A DNA stretch of 64,000 nucleotides from Hydractinia symbiolongicarpus (GCF_029227915.1 NC_079886.1:28728001-28792000); one strand, 5' to 3'; shown: positions 36,331 to 50,250, numbered from the stretch's first letter. Numbers and translations are program-made. Notes: a model not told the origin generated them from the letters alone.

Positions 36331-39300
36331 TTTTAGTGGTAAAAAATTAATTTAAAAAATCGTTCGGGAAATGAGTTTACTCCCAGTTTACTTTCTTTCT
36401 ATACATTCGACTATACGGGTCAAGCCCGGGATTTACGGGAACTCCCGGGTTTTCGTTTGCTGGCGATTAAACTCCTTTTATTCAGCGTCTCATCAAAAAT
36501 GAAATCATTTTTGAAAACTACAAGTCTCATGCGTTTTAGTGGTGAAAAATTAATTTAAAAAATCGTTCGGGAAATGAGTTTACTCCCTGAGTACTTTCTT
36601 TGTATACATTCGACTATACGGGCCAAGCCCAGGATTTACGGGAAATCGCGGGTTTTCGTTTGCCGGCGATTAAACTCCTTTTATTCAGCGTCTCATCAAA
36701 AATGAAATCAGTTTTGAAAACTACAAGTCTCATGCGTTTTAGTGGTGAAAAAATAATTTAAAGAATCGTTCGGGAAATGAGTTTACTCCCTGCGTACTTT
36801 CTTTGCTTACTTTTGACTATACGGGCCGGTTCCGGGATTTAGGGGAAATCGCGGGTTTTCCTTTGCCGGAGATTAAACTCCTTTTATTCAGCGTCTCATC
36901 AAAAATGAAATCATTTTTGAAAACTACAAGTCTCATGCGTTTTAGTGGCGAAAAAATAATTTAAAAAATCGTTCGGGAAATGAGTTTACTCCCTGGGTGC
37001 TTTCTTTGTTTACATTCCACTATACGGGCCAAGCCCTTGCCGGCGATTAAACTTCTTTTATACAGCGTCTCATCAAAAATGAAATTATTTTTAAAAACTA
37101 CAAGTCTCATGCGTTTTAGTGGTGAAAAATAATTTAAAGAATCGTTCGGGAAATGAGTTTACTCCCAGTTTACTTTTTTTCTATACATTCGACTATACGG
37201 GTCAAGCCCGGGATTTACGGGAACTCCCGGGTTTTCGTTTGCCGGCGATTAAACTCCTTTTATTCAGCGTCTCATCAAAAATGAAATCATTTTTGAAAAC
37301 TACAAGTCTTATGCGTTTTAGTGGTGAAAAATAATTTAAAGAATCGTTCGGGAAATGAGTTTACTCCCTGCGTACTTTATTTGTATACATTTGACTATAC
37401 GGGCCGAGTCTGGGATTTACGGGAAATCGCGGGTTTTCGTTTGCCGGCGATTAAACTCCTTTTATTCAGCGTCTCATCAAAAATGAAATCAGTTTTGAAA
37501 ACTACAAGTCTCATGCGTTTTAGTGGTGAAAAAATAATTTAAAGAATCGTTCGGAAATGAGTTTACTCCCTGCGTACTTTCTTTGCTTACTTTTGACTAT
37601 ACGGGCCGGTTCCGGGATTTAGGGGAAATCGCGGGTTTTCGTTTGCCGGAGATTAAACTCCTTTTATTCAGCGTCTCATCAAAAATGAAATCATTTTTGA
37701 AAACTACAAGTCTCATGCGTTTTAGTGGCGAAAAAATAATTTAAAAAATCGTTCGGGAAATGAGTTTACTCCCTGGGTGCTTTCTTTGTTTACATTCCAC
37801 TATACGGGCCAAGCCCTTGCCGGCGATTAAACTTCTTTTATACAGCGTCTCATCAAAAATGAAATTATTTTTAAAAACTACAAGTCTCATGCGTTTTAGT
37901 GGTGAAAAATAATTTAAAGAATCGTTCGGGAAATGAGTTTACTCCCTGGGTACTTTCTTTGTATACATTTGACTATACGGGCCGAGTCTGGGATTAACGG
38001 GAAATCGCGGGTTTTCGTTTGCCGGAGATTAAACTCCTTTTATTCAGCGTCTCATCAAGAATGAAATCGTTTTTGAAAACTACAAGTCTTATGCGTTTTA
38101 GTGGTAAAAAATTAATTTAAAAAATCGTTCGGGAAATGAGTTTACTCCCAGTTTACTTTCTTTCTATACATTCGACTATACGGGTCAAGCCCGGGATTTA
38201 CGGGAACTCCCGGGTTTTCGTTTGCTGGCGATTAAACTCCTTTTATTCAGCGTCTCATCAAAAATGAAATCATTTTTGAAAACTACAAGTCTCATGCGTT
38301 TTAGTGGTGAAAAAATAATTTAAAAAATCGTTCGGGAAATGAGTTTACTCCCTGAGTACTTTCTTTGTATACATTCGACTATACGGGCCAAGCCCAGGAT
38401 TTACGGGAAATCGCGGTTTTTCGTTTGCCGGCGATTAAACTCCTTTTATTCAGCGTCTCATCAAAAATGAAATCAGTTTTGAAAACTACAAGTCTCATGC
38501 GTTTTAGTGGTGAAAAAATAATTTAAAGAATCGTTCGGGAAATGAGTTTACTCCCTGCGTACTTTCTTTGCTTACTTTTGACTATACGGGCCGGTTCCGG
38601 GATTTAGGGGAAATCGCGGGTTTTCGTTTGCCGGAGATTAAACTCCTTTTATTCAGCGTCTCATCAAAAATGAAATCATTTTTGAAAACTACAAGTCTCA
38701 TGCGTTTTAGTGGCGAAAAAATAATTTAAAAAATCGTTCGGGAAATGAGTTTACTCCCTGGGTGCTTTCTTTGTTTACATTCCACTATACGGGCCAAGCC
38801 CTTGCCGGCGATTAAACTTCTTTTATACAGCGTCTCATCAAAAATGAAATTATTTTTAAAAACTACAAGTCTCATGCGTTTTAGTGGTGAAAAATAATTT
38901 AAAGAATCGTTCGGGAAATGAGTTTACTCCCTGGGTACTTTCTTTGTATACATTTGACTATACGGGCCGAGTCTGGGATTTACGGGAAATCGCGGGTTTT
39001 CGTTTGCCGGAGATTAAACTCCTTTTATTCAGCGTCTCATCAAGAATGAAATCGTTTTTGAAAACTACAAGTCTTATGCGTTTTAGTGGTAAAAAATTAA
39101 TTTGAAAAATCGTTCGGGAAATGAGTTTACTCCCAGTTTACTTTCTTTCTATACATTCGACTATACGGGTCAAGCCCGGGATTTACGGGAACTCCCGGGT
39201 TTTCGTTTGCTGGCGATTAAACTCCTTTTATTCAGCGTCTCATTAAAAATGAAATCATTTTTGAAAACTACAAGTCTCATGCGTTTTAGTGGTGAAAAAA

Positions 39301-40647
39301 TAATTTAAAAAATCGTTCGGGAAATGAGTTTACTCCCTGGGTACTTTCTTTGTATACATTCGACTATACGGGCCAAGCCCAGGATTTACGGGAAATCGCG
39401 GGTTTTTGTTTGCCGGCGATTAAACTCCTTTTATTCAGCGTCTCATCAAAAATGAAATCAGTTTTGAAAACTACAAGTCTCATGCGTTTTAGTGGTGAAA
39501 AAATAATTTAAAGAATCGTTCGGAAATGAGTTTACTCCCTGCATACTTTCTTTGCTTACTTTTGACTATACGGGCCGGTTCCGGGATTTAGGGGAAATCG
39601 CGGGTTTTCGTTTGCCGGAGAGCCGGAGATTAAACTCCTTTTATTCAGCGTCTCATCAAAAATAAAATCATTTTTGAAAACTACAAGTCTCATGCGTTTT
39701 AGTGGCGAAAAAATAATTTAAAAAATCGTTCGGGAAATGAGTTTACTCCCTGGGTGCTTTCTTTGTTTACATTCCACTATACGGGCCAAGCCCTTGCCGG
39801 CGATTAAACTTCTTTTATACAGCGTCTCATCAAAAATGAAATCATTTTTGAAAACTACAAGTCTCATGCGTTTTAGTGGTGAAAAAATAATTTAAAGAAT
39901 CGTTCGGAAATGAGTTTACTCCCTGCGTACTTTCTTTGCTTACTTTTGATTATACGGGCCGGTTCCGGGATTTAGGGGAAATCGCGGGTTTTCGTTTGCC
40001 GGAGATTAAACTCCTTTTATTCAGCGTCTCATCAAAAATGAAATCATTTTTGAAAACTACAAGTCTCATGCGTTTTAGTGGCGAAAAAATAATTTAAAAA
40101 ATCGTTCGGGAAATGAGTTTACTCCCTGGGTGCTTTCTTTGTTTACATTCCACTATACGGGCCAAGCCCTTGCCGGCGATTAAACTTCTTTTATACAGCG
40201 TCTCATCAAAAATGAAATTATTTTTAAAAACTACAAGTCTCATGCGTTTTAGTGGTGAAAAATAATTTAAAGAATCGTTCGGGAAATGAGTTTAGTCCCT
40301 GGGTACTTTCTTTGTATACATTCGACTATACGGGCCAAGCCCGGGATATACGGGAAATCGCGGGTTTTCGTTTGCCGGCGATTAAACTTCTTTTATTCAG
40401 CGTCTCATCAAAAATGAAATCATTTTTGAAAACTACAAGTCTTATGCGTTTTAGTGGTGAAAAATAATTTAAAGAATCGTTCGGGAAATGAGTTTACTCC
40501 CTGCGTACTTTATTTGTATACATTTGACTATACGGGCCGAGTCTGGGATTTACGGGAAATCGCGGGTTTTCGTTTGCCGGCGATTAAACTCCTTTTATTC
40601 AGCGTCTCATCAAAAATGAAATCAGTTTTGAAAACTACAAGTCTCAT

Positions 40648-41053
40648 GCGTTTTAGTGGTGAAAAAATAATTTAAAGAATCGTTCGGGAAATGAGTTTAA
40701 TCCCTGGGTACTTTCTTTGTATACTTTTGACTATACGGGCCGAGTCCGGGATTTACGGGAAATCGCGGGTTTTCGTTTGCCGGCGATTAAACTCCTTTTA
40801 TTCAGCGTCTCATCAAAAATGAAATCATTTTTGAAAACTACAAGTCTCATGCGTCTCAAGGGTAAAAAAATAATTTAAAAAATCGTTCGGGAAATGAGTT
40901 TACTCTCAGTTTACTTTCTTTCTATACATTCGACTATGCGGGTCAAGCCCGGGATTTACGGGAACTCCCGGGTTTTCGTTTGACGGCGATTAAACTCCTT
41001 TTATTCAGCGTCTCATCACAAATGAAATCATTTTTGAAAACTACAAGTCTCAT
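40648..41053 (+). repeat. First K-L monomer pair, marking layer 3 classes
   Basis: K (40648-40850) has gtttaatccctgggtac and gtatacttttgac. L (40851-41053) begins gcgtctcaagggtaaaaaaa, with ctctcagtttac, ctatgcgggtc and gtttgacggcg. L heads recur at 44218, 45029, 49649, 51411, 52019, 56207, 58954, 59562, 62607 and 63215, but never before 40851. The segment from H 40446 through L matches 44624 onward at offset 4178 bp. Confidence 0.85.
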
Positions 41054-41256
41054 GCGTTTTAGTGGTGAAAAAATAATTTAAAAAATAGTTCGGAAAATGA
41101 GTTTACTCCCTGGGTACTTTCTTTGTATACATTCGACTATACGGGCCAAGCCCGGGATTTACGGGAAATCGCGGGTTTTCGTTTGCCGGCGATTAAACTC
41201 CTTTTATTCAGCGTCTCATCAAAAATGAAATCAGTTTTGAAAACTACAAGTCTCAT

Positions 41257-41459
41257 GCGTTTTAGTGGTGAAAAATTAATTTAAAAAATCGTTCGGGAAA
41301 TGAGTTTACTCCCTGAGTACTTTCTTTGTATACATTCGACTATACGGGCCGAGTCTGGGATTAACGGGAAATCGCGGGTTTTCGTTTGCCGGCGATTAAA
41401 CTCCTTTTATTCAGCGTCTCATCAAAAATGAAATCAGTTTTGAAAACTACAAGTCTCAT
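41257..41459 (+). repeat. Hybrid monomer: D head, G core, H/D tail
   Basis: It combines gtgaaaaattaatttaaaa, ctgagtac and cattcgac (D) with gagtctgggattaacggg (a G variant) and a tcagttttg tail. It is one of several hybrids near the layer 2 to layer 3 boundary, consistent with repeated out-of-register exchange there. Confidence 0.65.
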
Positions 41460-43812
41460 GCGTTTTAGTGGTGAAAAAATAATTTAAAGAATCGTTCGGG
41501 AAATGAGTTTACTCCCTGCGTACTTTCTTTGCTTACTTTTGACTATACGGGCCGGTTCCGGGATTTAGGGGAAATCGCGGGTTTTCGTTTGCCGGAGATT
41601 AAACTCCTTTTATTCAGCGTCTCATCAAAAATGAAATCATTTTTGAAAACTACAAGTCTCATGCGTTTTAGTGGCGAAAAAATAATTTAAAAAATCGTTC
41701 GGGAAATGAGTTTACTCCCTGGGTGCTTTCTTTGTTTACATTCCACTATACGGGCCAAGCCCTTGCCGGCGATTAAACTTCTTTTATACAGCGTCTCATC
41801 AAAAATGAAATTATTTTTAAAAACTACAAGTCTCATGCGTTTTAGTGGTGAAAAATAATTTAAAGAATCGTTCGGGAAATGAGTTTACTCCCTGGGTACT
41901 TTCTTTGTATACATTTGACTATACGGGCCGAGTCTGGGATTTACGGGAAATCGCGGGTTTTCGTTTGCCGGAGATTAAACTCCTTTTATTCAGCGTCTCA
42001 TCAAGAATGAAATCGTTTTTGAAAACTACAAGTCTTATGCGTTTTAGTGGTAAAAAATTAATTTGAAAAATCGTTCGGGAAATGAGTTTACTCCCAGTTT
42101 ACTTTCTTTCTATACATTCGACTATACGGGTCAAGCCCGGGATTTACGGGAACTCCCGGGTTTTCGTTTGCTGGCGATTAAACTCCTTTTATTCAGCGTC
42201 TCATCAAAAATGAAATCATTTTTGAAAACTACAAGTCTCATGCGTTTTAGTGGTGAAAAAATAATTTAAAAAATCGTTCGGGAAATGAGTTTACTCCCTG
42301 GGTACTTTCTTTGTATACATTCGACTATACGGGCCAAGCCCAGGATTTACGGGAAATCGCGGGTTTTTGTTTGCCGGCGATTAAACTCCTTTTATTCAGC
42401 GTCTCATCAAAAATGAAATCAGTTTTGAAAACTACAAGTCTCATGCGTTTTAGTGGTGAAAAATAAATTTAAAGAATCGTTCGGAAATGAGTTTACTCCC
42501 TGCGTACTTTCTTTGCTTACTTTTGACTATACGGGCCGGTTCCGGGATTTAGGGGAAATCGCGGGTTTTCGTTTGCCGGAGAGCCGGAGATTAAACTCCT
42601 TTTATTCAGCGTCTCATCAAAAATAAAATCATTTTTGAAAACTACAAGTCTCATGCGTTTTAGTGGCGAAAAAATAATTTAAAAAATCGTTCGGGAAATG
42701 AGTTTACTCCCTGGGTGCTTTCTTTGTTTACATTCCACTATACGGGCCAAGCCCTTGCCGGCGATTAAACTTCTTTTATACAGCGTCTCATCAAAAATGA
42801 AATCATTTTTGAAAACTACAAGTCTCATGCGTTTTAGTGGTGAAAAAATAATTTAAAGAATCGTTCGGAAATGAGTTTACTCCCTGCGTACTTTCTTTGC
42901 TTACTTTTGACTATACGCGCCGGTTCCGGGATTTAGGGGAAATCGCGGGTTTTCGTTTGCCGGAGATTAAACTCCTTTTATTCAGCGTCTCATCAAAAAT
43001 GAAATCATTTTTGAAAACTACAAGTCTCATGCGTTTTAGTGGCGAAAAAATAATTTAAAAAATCGTTCGGGAAATGAGTTTACTCCCTGGGTGCTTTCTT
43101 TGTTTACATTCCACTATACGGGCCAAGCCCTTGCCGGCGATTAAACTTCTTTTATACAGCGTCTCATCAAAAATGAAATTATTTTTAAAAACTACAAGTC
43201 TCATGCGTTTTAGTGGTGAAAAATAATTTAAAGAATCGTTCGGGAAATGAGTTTACTCCCTGGGTACTTTCTTTGTATACATTTGAATATACGGGCCGAG
43301 TCTGGGATTTACGGGAAATCGCGGGTTTTCGTTTGCCGGAGATTAAACTCCTTTTATTCAGCGTCTCATCAAGAATGAAATCGTTTTTGAAAACTAAAAG
43401 TCTTATGCGTTTTAGTGGTAAAAAATTAATTTAAAAAATCGTTCGGGAAATGAGTTTACTCCCAGTTTACTTTCTTTCTATACATTCGACTATACGGGTC
43501 AAGCCCGGGATTTACGGGAACTCCCGGGTTTTCGTTTGCTGGCGATTAAACTCCTTTTATTCAGCGTCTCATCAAAAATGAAATCATTTTTGAAAACTAC
43601 AAGTCTCATGCGTTTTAGTGGTGAAAAAATAATTTAAAAAATCGTTCGGGAAATGAGTTTACTCCCTGGGTACTTTCTTTGTATACATTCGACTATACGG
43701 GCCAAGCCCAGGATTTACGGGAAATCGCGGGTTTTCGTTTGCCGGCGATTAAACTTCTTTTATTCAGCGTGTCATCAAAAATGAAATCATTTTTGAAAAC
43801 TACAAGTCTTAT

Positions 43813-45434
43813 GCGTTTTAGTGGTGAAAAATAATTTAAAGAATCGTTCGGGAAATGAGTTTACTCCCTGCGTACTTTATTTGTATACATTTGACTATAC
43901 GGGCCGAGTCTGGGATTTACGGGAAATCGCGGGTTTTCGTTTGCCGGCGATTAAACTCCTTTTATTCAGCGTCTCATCAAAAATGAAATCAGTTCTGAAA
44001 ACTACAAGTCTCATGCGTTTTAGTGGTGAAAAAATAATTTAAAGAATCGTTCGGGAAATGAGTTTAATCCCTGGGTACTTTCTTTGTATACTTTTGGCTA
44101 TACGGGCCGAGTCCGGGATTTACGGGAAATCGCGGGTTTTCGTTTGCCGGCGATTAAACTCCTTTTATTCAGCGTCTCATCAAAAATGAAATCATTTTTG
44201 AAAACTACAAGTCTCATGCGTCTCAAGGGTAAAAAAATAATTTAAAAAATCGTTCGGGAAATGAGTTTAATCCCTGGGTACTTTCTTTGTATACTTTTGA
44301 CTATACGGGCCGAGTCCGGGATTTACGGGAACTCCCGGGTTTTCGTTTACCGGCGATTAAACTCCTTTTATTCAGCGTCTCATCAAAAATGAAATCATTT
44401 TTCAAAACTACAAGTCTCATGCGTTTTAGTGGTGAAAAAATAATTTAAAAAATCGTGCGGGAAATGAGTTTACTCCCTGGGTACTTTCTTTGTATACATT
44501 CGACTATACGGGCCAAGCCCGGGATATACGGGAAATCGCGGGTTTTCGTTTGCCGGCGATTAAACTTCTTTTATTCAGCGTCTCATCAAAAATGAAATCA
44601 TTTTTGAAAACTACAAGTCTTATGCGTTTTAGTGGTGAAAAATAATTTAAAGAATCGTTCGGGAAATGAGTTTACTCCCTGCGTACTTTATTTGTATACA
44701 TTTGACTATACGGGCCGAGTCTGGGATTTACGGGAAATCGCGGGTTTTCGTTTGCCGGCGATTAAACTCCTTTTATTCAGCGTCTCATCAAAAATGAAAT
44801 CAGTTTTGAAAACTACAAGTCTCATGCGTTTTAGTGGTGAAAAAATAATTTAAAGAATCGTTCGGGAAATGAGTTTAATCCCTGGGTACTTTCTTTGTAT
44901 ACTTTTGACTATACGGGCCGAGTCCGGGATTTACGGGAAATCGCGGGTTTTCGTTTGCCGGCGATTAAACTCCTTTTATTCAGCGTCTCATCAAAAATGA
45001 AATCATTTTTGAAAACTACAAGTCTCATGCGTCTCAAGGGTAAAAAAATAATTTAAAAAATCGTTCGGGAAATGAGTTTACTCTCAGTTTACTTTCTTTC
45101 TATACATTCGACTATGCGGGTCAAGCCCGGGATTTACGGGAACTCCCGGGTTTTCGTTTGACGGCGATTAAACTCCTTTTATTCAGCGTCTCATCACAAA
45201 TGAAATCATTTTTGAAAACTACAAGTCTCATGCGTTTTAGTGGTGAAAAAATAATTTAAAAAATAGTTCGGAAAATGAGTTTACTCCCTGGGTACTTTCT
45301 TTGTATACATTCGACTATACGGGCCAAGCCCGGGATTTACGGGAAATCGCGGGTTTTCGTTTGCCGGCGATTAAACTCCTTTTATTCAGCGTCTCATCAA
45401 AAATGAAATCAGTTTTGAAAACTACAAGTCTCAT
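43813..45434 (+). repeat. 811 bp four-monomer tandem duplication
   Basis: Two blocks of H, K, L and D type: 43813-44623 and 44624-45434. The third monomers differ: the first copy has an L head with a K-like body (aatccctgggtac, gtatacttttg) and then aactcccggg; the second has the ctctcagtttac body. The fourth also differs (cgtgcggg against atagttcgg). The duplication was therefore followed by conversion from other copies. Confidence 0.82.
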
Positions 45435-48400
45435 GCGTTTTAGTGGTGAAAAATAATTTAAAGAATCGTTCGGGAAATGAGTTTACTCCCTGCGTACTTT
45501 CTTTGTATACTTTTGACTATACGGGCCGTGTCTGGGATTTACGGGAAATCGCGGTTTTTCGTTTGCCGGAGATTAAACTCCTTTTATTCAGCGTCTCATC
45601 AAGAATGAAATCGTTTTTGAAATTTACAAGTCTTATGCGTTTTAGTGGTAAAAAATTAATTTAAAAAATCGTTCGGGAAATGAGTTTACTCCCTGGGTAC
45701 TTTCTTTTTATACATTTTACTATACAGGCCGAGTCCGGGATTTACGGGAAATCGCGGGTTTTCGTTTGCCGGAGATTAAACTCCTTTTATTCAGCGTCTC
45801 ATCAAGAATGAAATCGTTTTTGAAATATACAAGTCTTATGCGTTTTAGTGGTAAAAAATTAATATAAAAAATCGTTCGGGAAATGAGTTTACTCCCAGCT
45901 TACTTTCTTTCTATACATTTGACTATACGGGTCAAGCCCGGGATTTACGGGAACTCCCGGGTTTTCGTTTGCCGGCGATTAAACTCTTTTTATTCAGCGT
46001 CTCATCAAAAATGAAATCAATTTTGAAAACTAAAAGTCTCATGCGTTTTAGTAGTGAAAAATAATTTAAAAAATCGTTCGGAAAATGAGTTTACTCCCTG
46101 GGTACTTTATTTGTATGCATTCGACTATACGGGCCGAGTCCGGGATATACGGGAAAGCGCGGGTTTTCGTTTGCCGGCGATTAAACTCCTTTTATTCAGC
46201 GTCTCATCAAAAATGAAATCAGTTTTGAAAACTATAAGTCTCATGCGTTTTAGTGGTGAAAAAATAATTTAAAGAATCGTTCGGGAAATGAGTTTACTCC
46301 CTGGGTACTTTCTTTGTATACTTTTGACTATACGGGCCGAGTCCGGGATTTACGGGAAATCGCGGGTTTTCGTTTGCCGGCGATTAAACTCCTTTTATTC
46401 AGCGTCTCATCAAAAATAAAATCATTTTTGAAAACTACAAGTCTCATGCGTCTTAGTGGTAAAAAAATAATTTAAAAAATCGTTCTGGAAATGAGTTTAC
46501 TCCCTGGGTACTTTCTTTGTATACTTTTGACTATACGGGCCGAGTCCGGGATTTACGGGAAATCGCGGGTTTTCGTTTGCCGGCGATTAAACTCCTTTTA
46601 TTCAGCGTCTCATCAAAAATGAAATCAGTTTTGAAAACTATAAGTCTCATGCGTTTTAGTGGTGAAAAAATAATTTAAAGAATCGTTCGGGAAATGAGTT
46701 TACTCCCTGGGTACTTTCTTTGTATACTTTTGACTATACGAGCCGAGTCCGGGATTTACGGGAAATCGCGGGTTTTCGTTTGCCGGCGATTAAACTCCTT
46801 TTATTCAGCGTCTCATCAAAAATAAAACCATTTTTGAAAACTACAAGTCTCATGCGTCTTAGTGGTAAAAAAATAATTTAAAAAATCGTTCTGGAAATGA
46901 GTTTATTCCCTGGGTACTTTCTTTGTATACTTTTGACTATACGGGCCGAGTCCGGGATTTACGGGAAATCGCGGGTTTTCGTTTGCCGGCGATTAAACTC
47001 CTTTTATTCAGCGTCTCATCAAAAATGAAATCATTTTTGAAAACTACAAGTCTCATGGGTCTTAGTGGTAAAAAAATAATTTAAAAAATCGTTCGGGAAA
47101 TGAGTTTACTCCCTGGGTACTTTCTTTCTATACATTTGACTATACGGGTCAAGCCCGGGATTTACGGGAACTCCCGGGTTTTCGTTTGCCGGCGATTAAA
47201 CTCTTTTTATTCAGCGTCTCATCAAAAATGAAATCATTTTTGAAAACTACAAGTCTCATGCGTTTTAGTGGTGAAAAAATAATTTAAAAAATCGTTCGGA
47301 AAATGAGTTTACTCCCTGGGTACTTTCTTTGTATACATTCGACTATACGGACCGAGTCCGGGATATACGGGAAAGCGCGGGTTTTCGTTTGCCGGCGATT
47401 AAACTCCTTTTATTCAGCGTCTCATCAAAAATGAAATCAGTTTTGAAAACTTAAGTCTCATGCGTTTTAGTGGTGAAAAAATAATTTAAAGAATCGTTCG
47501 GGAAATGAGTTTACTCCCTGGGTACTTTCTTTGTATACTTTTGACTATACGGGCCGAGTCCGGGATTTACGGGAAATCGCGGGTTTTCCTTTGCCGGCGA
47601 TTAAACTCCTTTTATTCAGCGTCTCATCAAAAATGAAATCATTTTTGAAAACTACAAGTCTCATGCGTCTTAGTGGTAAAAAAATAATTTAAAAAATCGT
47701 TCGGGAAATGAGTTTACTCCCTGGGTACTTTCTTTGTATACATTCGACTATACGGGCCAAGCCCGGGATTTACGGGAAATCGCGGGTTTTCGTTTGCCGG
47801 CGATTAAACTTCTTTTATTCACCGTCTCATCAAAAATGAAATCATTTTTGAAAACTACAAGACTCATGCGTTTTAGTGGTGAAAATATAATTTAAAGAAT
47901 CGTTCGGGAAATGAGTTTATTCCCTGCGTACTTTCTTTGTATACATTCGACTATACCGGCCGGTTCCGGGATTTAGGGTAAATCGCGGGTTTTTGTTTGC
48001 CGGAGATTAAACTCCTTTTTAATCATCGTCTCATCAAAAATGAAATCAGTTTTCAAAACTACAAGTCTTATGCGTTTTAGTGGTGGAAAAATAATTTAAA
48101 AAATCGTTCGGGAAATGAGTTTACTCCCTGGGTACTTTCTTTGTATACTTTTGACTATACGGGCCGAGTCCGTGATTTACGGGAAATCGCGAGTTTTCGT
48201 TTGCCGGCGATTAAACTCCTTTTATTCAGCGTCTCATCAAAAATGAAATCCTTTTTAAAAACTACAAGTCTTATGCGTTTTAGTGGTAAAAGAATAATTT
48301 AAAAAATCGTTCGGGAAATGAGTTTACTCCCTGGGTACTTTCTTTCTATACATTCGACTATACGGGTCAAACCCGGGATTTACGGGAACTCCCGGGTTTT

Positions 48401-48630
48401 CGTTTGCCGGCGATTAAACTCTTTTTATTCAGCGTCTCATCAAAAATGAAATCATTTAAAGAATCGTTCGGGAAATGAGTTTACTCCCTGGGTACTTTCT
48501 TTGTATACTTTTGACTATACGGGCCGAGTCCGGGATTTACGGGAAATCGCGGGTTTTCGTTTGCCGGCGATTAAACTTCTTTTATTCAGCGTCTCATCAA
48601 AAATGAAATCATTTTTGAAAACTACAAGTG
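45435..48630 (+). repeat. Late block, copy 1 (partners near 52640 and 59830)
   Basis: Anchor motif tgcattcg at 46116 recurs at 53312 and 60449. Anchor aatcatcgtc at 48021 recurs at 54000 and 62150, with a further copy at 52578. The distance between the two anchors is 1905, 688 and 1701 bp in the three copies. The middle copy has therefore lost about six monomers, and the last about one. Monomers alternating gtatacttttg with aaaataaaatc or aaaataaaacc fill 46252-47060. Confidence 0.78.
48300..48475 (+). repeat. Monomer junction deletion (~46 bp)
   Basis: At 48451-48460 the tail palindrome is cut at atcattt and continues directly with aaagaatcgttcggg. The end of one monomer and the head of the next (aagtctcat, gcgttttagtgg) are missing. 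The short repeat atttaaa spans the join, which suggests slippage or a microhomology-mediated deletion. The same join is present at 54430, offset 5979, so it predates that duplication. Confidence 0.85.
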
Positions 48631-48834
48631 TCATGCGTTTTAGTGGTGAAAATATAATTTAAAGAATCGTTCGGGAAATGAGTTTACTCCCTGCGTACTT
48701 TCTTTGCTTACTTTTGACTATACGGGCCGGTTCCGGGATTTAGGGGAAATCGCGGGTTTTCGTTTCCCGGAGATTAAACTCCTTTTATTCAGCGTCTCAT
48801 CAAGAATGAAATCGTTTTTGAAAACTACAAGTCT

Positions 48835-50250
48835 TATGCGTTTTAGTGGTAAAAAATTAATTTAAAAAATCGTTCGGGAAATGAGTTTACTCCCAGTTTA
48901 CTTTCTTTCTATACATTCGACTATACGGGTCAAGCCCGGGATTTACGGGAACTCCCGGGTTTTCGTTTGCCGGCGATTAAACTCCTTTTATTCAGCGTCT
49001 CATCAAAAATGAAATCATTTTTGAAAACTACAAGTCTCATGCGTTTTAGTGGTGAAAAAATAATTTAAAAAATCGTTCGGGAAATGAGTTTACTCCCTGG
49101 GTACTTTCTTTGTATACATTCGACTATACGGGCCAAGCCCGGGATTTACGGGAAATCGCGGGTTTTCGTTTGCCGGCGATTAAACTTCTTTTATTCAGCG
49201 TCTCATCAAAAATGAAATCATTTTTGAAAACTACAAGTCTTATGCGTTTTAGTGGTGAAAAATAATTTAAAGAATCGTTCGGGAAATGAGTTTACTCCCT
49301 GCGTACTTTATTTGTATACATTTGACTATACGGGCCGAGTCTGGGATTTACGGGAAATCGCGGGTTTTCGTTTGCCGGCGATTAAACTCCTTTTATTCAG
49401 CGTCTCATCAAAAATGAAATCAGTTTTGAAAACTACAAGTCTCATGCGTTTTAGTGGTGAAAAAATAATTTAAAGAATCGTTCGGGAAATGAGTTTAATC
49501 CCTGGGTACTTTCTTTGTATACTTTTGACTATACGGGCCGAGTCCGGGATTTACGGGAAATCGCGGGTTTTCGTTTGCCGGCGATTAAACTCCTTTTATT
49601 CAGCGTCTCATCAAAAATGAAATCATTTTTGAAAACTACAAGTCTCATGCGTCTCAAGGGTAAAAAAATAATTTAAAAAATCGTTCGGGAAATGAGTTTA
49701 CTCCCGGTTTACTTTCTTTCTATACATTCGACTATGCGGGTCAAGCCCGGGCGATTAAACTCCTTTTATTCAGCGTCTCATCACAAATGAAATCATTTTT
49801 GAAAACTACAAGTCTCATGCGTTTTAGTGGTGAAAAAATAATTTAAAAAATAGTTCAGAAAATGAGTTTACTCCCTGGGTACTTTATTTGTACATATTCG
49901 ACTATACGGGCCGAGTCTGGGATTTACGGGAAATCGCGGTTTTTCGTTTGCCGGAGATTAAACTCCTTTTATTCAGCGTCTCATAAAAAATGAAATCAGT
50001 TTTGAAAACTACAAGTCTCATGCGTTTTAGTGGTGAAAAATAATTTAAAGAATCGTTCGGGAAATGAGTTTACTCCCTGGGTACTTTCTTTGTATACATT
50101 CGACTATACGGGCCGGTTCCGGGATTTAGGGGAAATCGCGGGTTTTCGTTTGCCGGAGATTAAACTCCTTTTATTCAGCGTCTCATCAAAAATGAAATCA
50201 TTTTTGAAAACTACAAGTCTCATGCGTTTTAGTGGCGAAAAAATAATTTA
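48835..50250 (+). repeat. Segment repeated from 55393 (offset 6558 bp)
   Basis: C, D, H (49244/55802), K, L with core deletion (49649/56207) and the atagttc D-type monomer match in order. To the left, the E'-type monomer at about 48642 carries a G-type tail (cgtttcccgg, tcaagaatg) and joins C directly, whereas the later copy keeps E', F and G (about 54825-55395). About one F plus one G (376 bp) were removed on the left. Confidence 0.78.
49649..49818 (+). repeat. L monomer with 33 bp core deletion
   Basis: After ggtcaagcccggg the sequence passes straight to cgattaaactcc at about 49751, removing the rest of the GGG core, the right arm of the C dyad and ttttcgtttgacgg. It is independent of the 29 bp F deletion (different breakpoints) but hits the same core. 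A copy lies at 56207 onward with the join near 56309, offset 6558. Confidence 0.85.

Larger units (their letters stand above)
38876..43250 (+). repeat. 2961 bp tandem duplication carrying the 8 bp lesion
   Basis: G 38876, C, D, E (with doubled gccggaga), an F with an E-type tail, E and F at 38876-40243 repeat from 41837. At 40244-40445 the left copy has a G-head/D-tail hybrid (ccaagcccgggatatac) where the right copy keeps G, C and D (43205-43812). The left copy has therefore lost 406 bp, about two monomers, by exchange between G and D. Confidence 0.83.
18011..45434 (+). repeat. Layer 2: heterogeneous HOR domain
   Basis: The same classes as layer 1 are recognisable (C, D, E, F, G), plus H, a G-like class with actttatttgtatac and tcagttttg. 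Shared marks that separate it from layer 1 are F with ttccac, E with ttcggaaatg, C with gtttgctggcg, D with gcccagg, and no TATATAAA. Long-range duplications are patchy, with several offsets rather than one fixed period, so I do not assign a single HOR length. The boundary with layer 3 is gradual between about 40648 and 45434. Confidence 0.8.
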
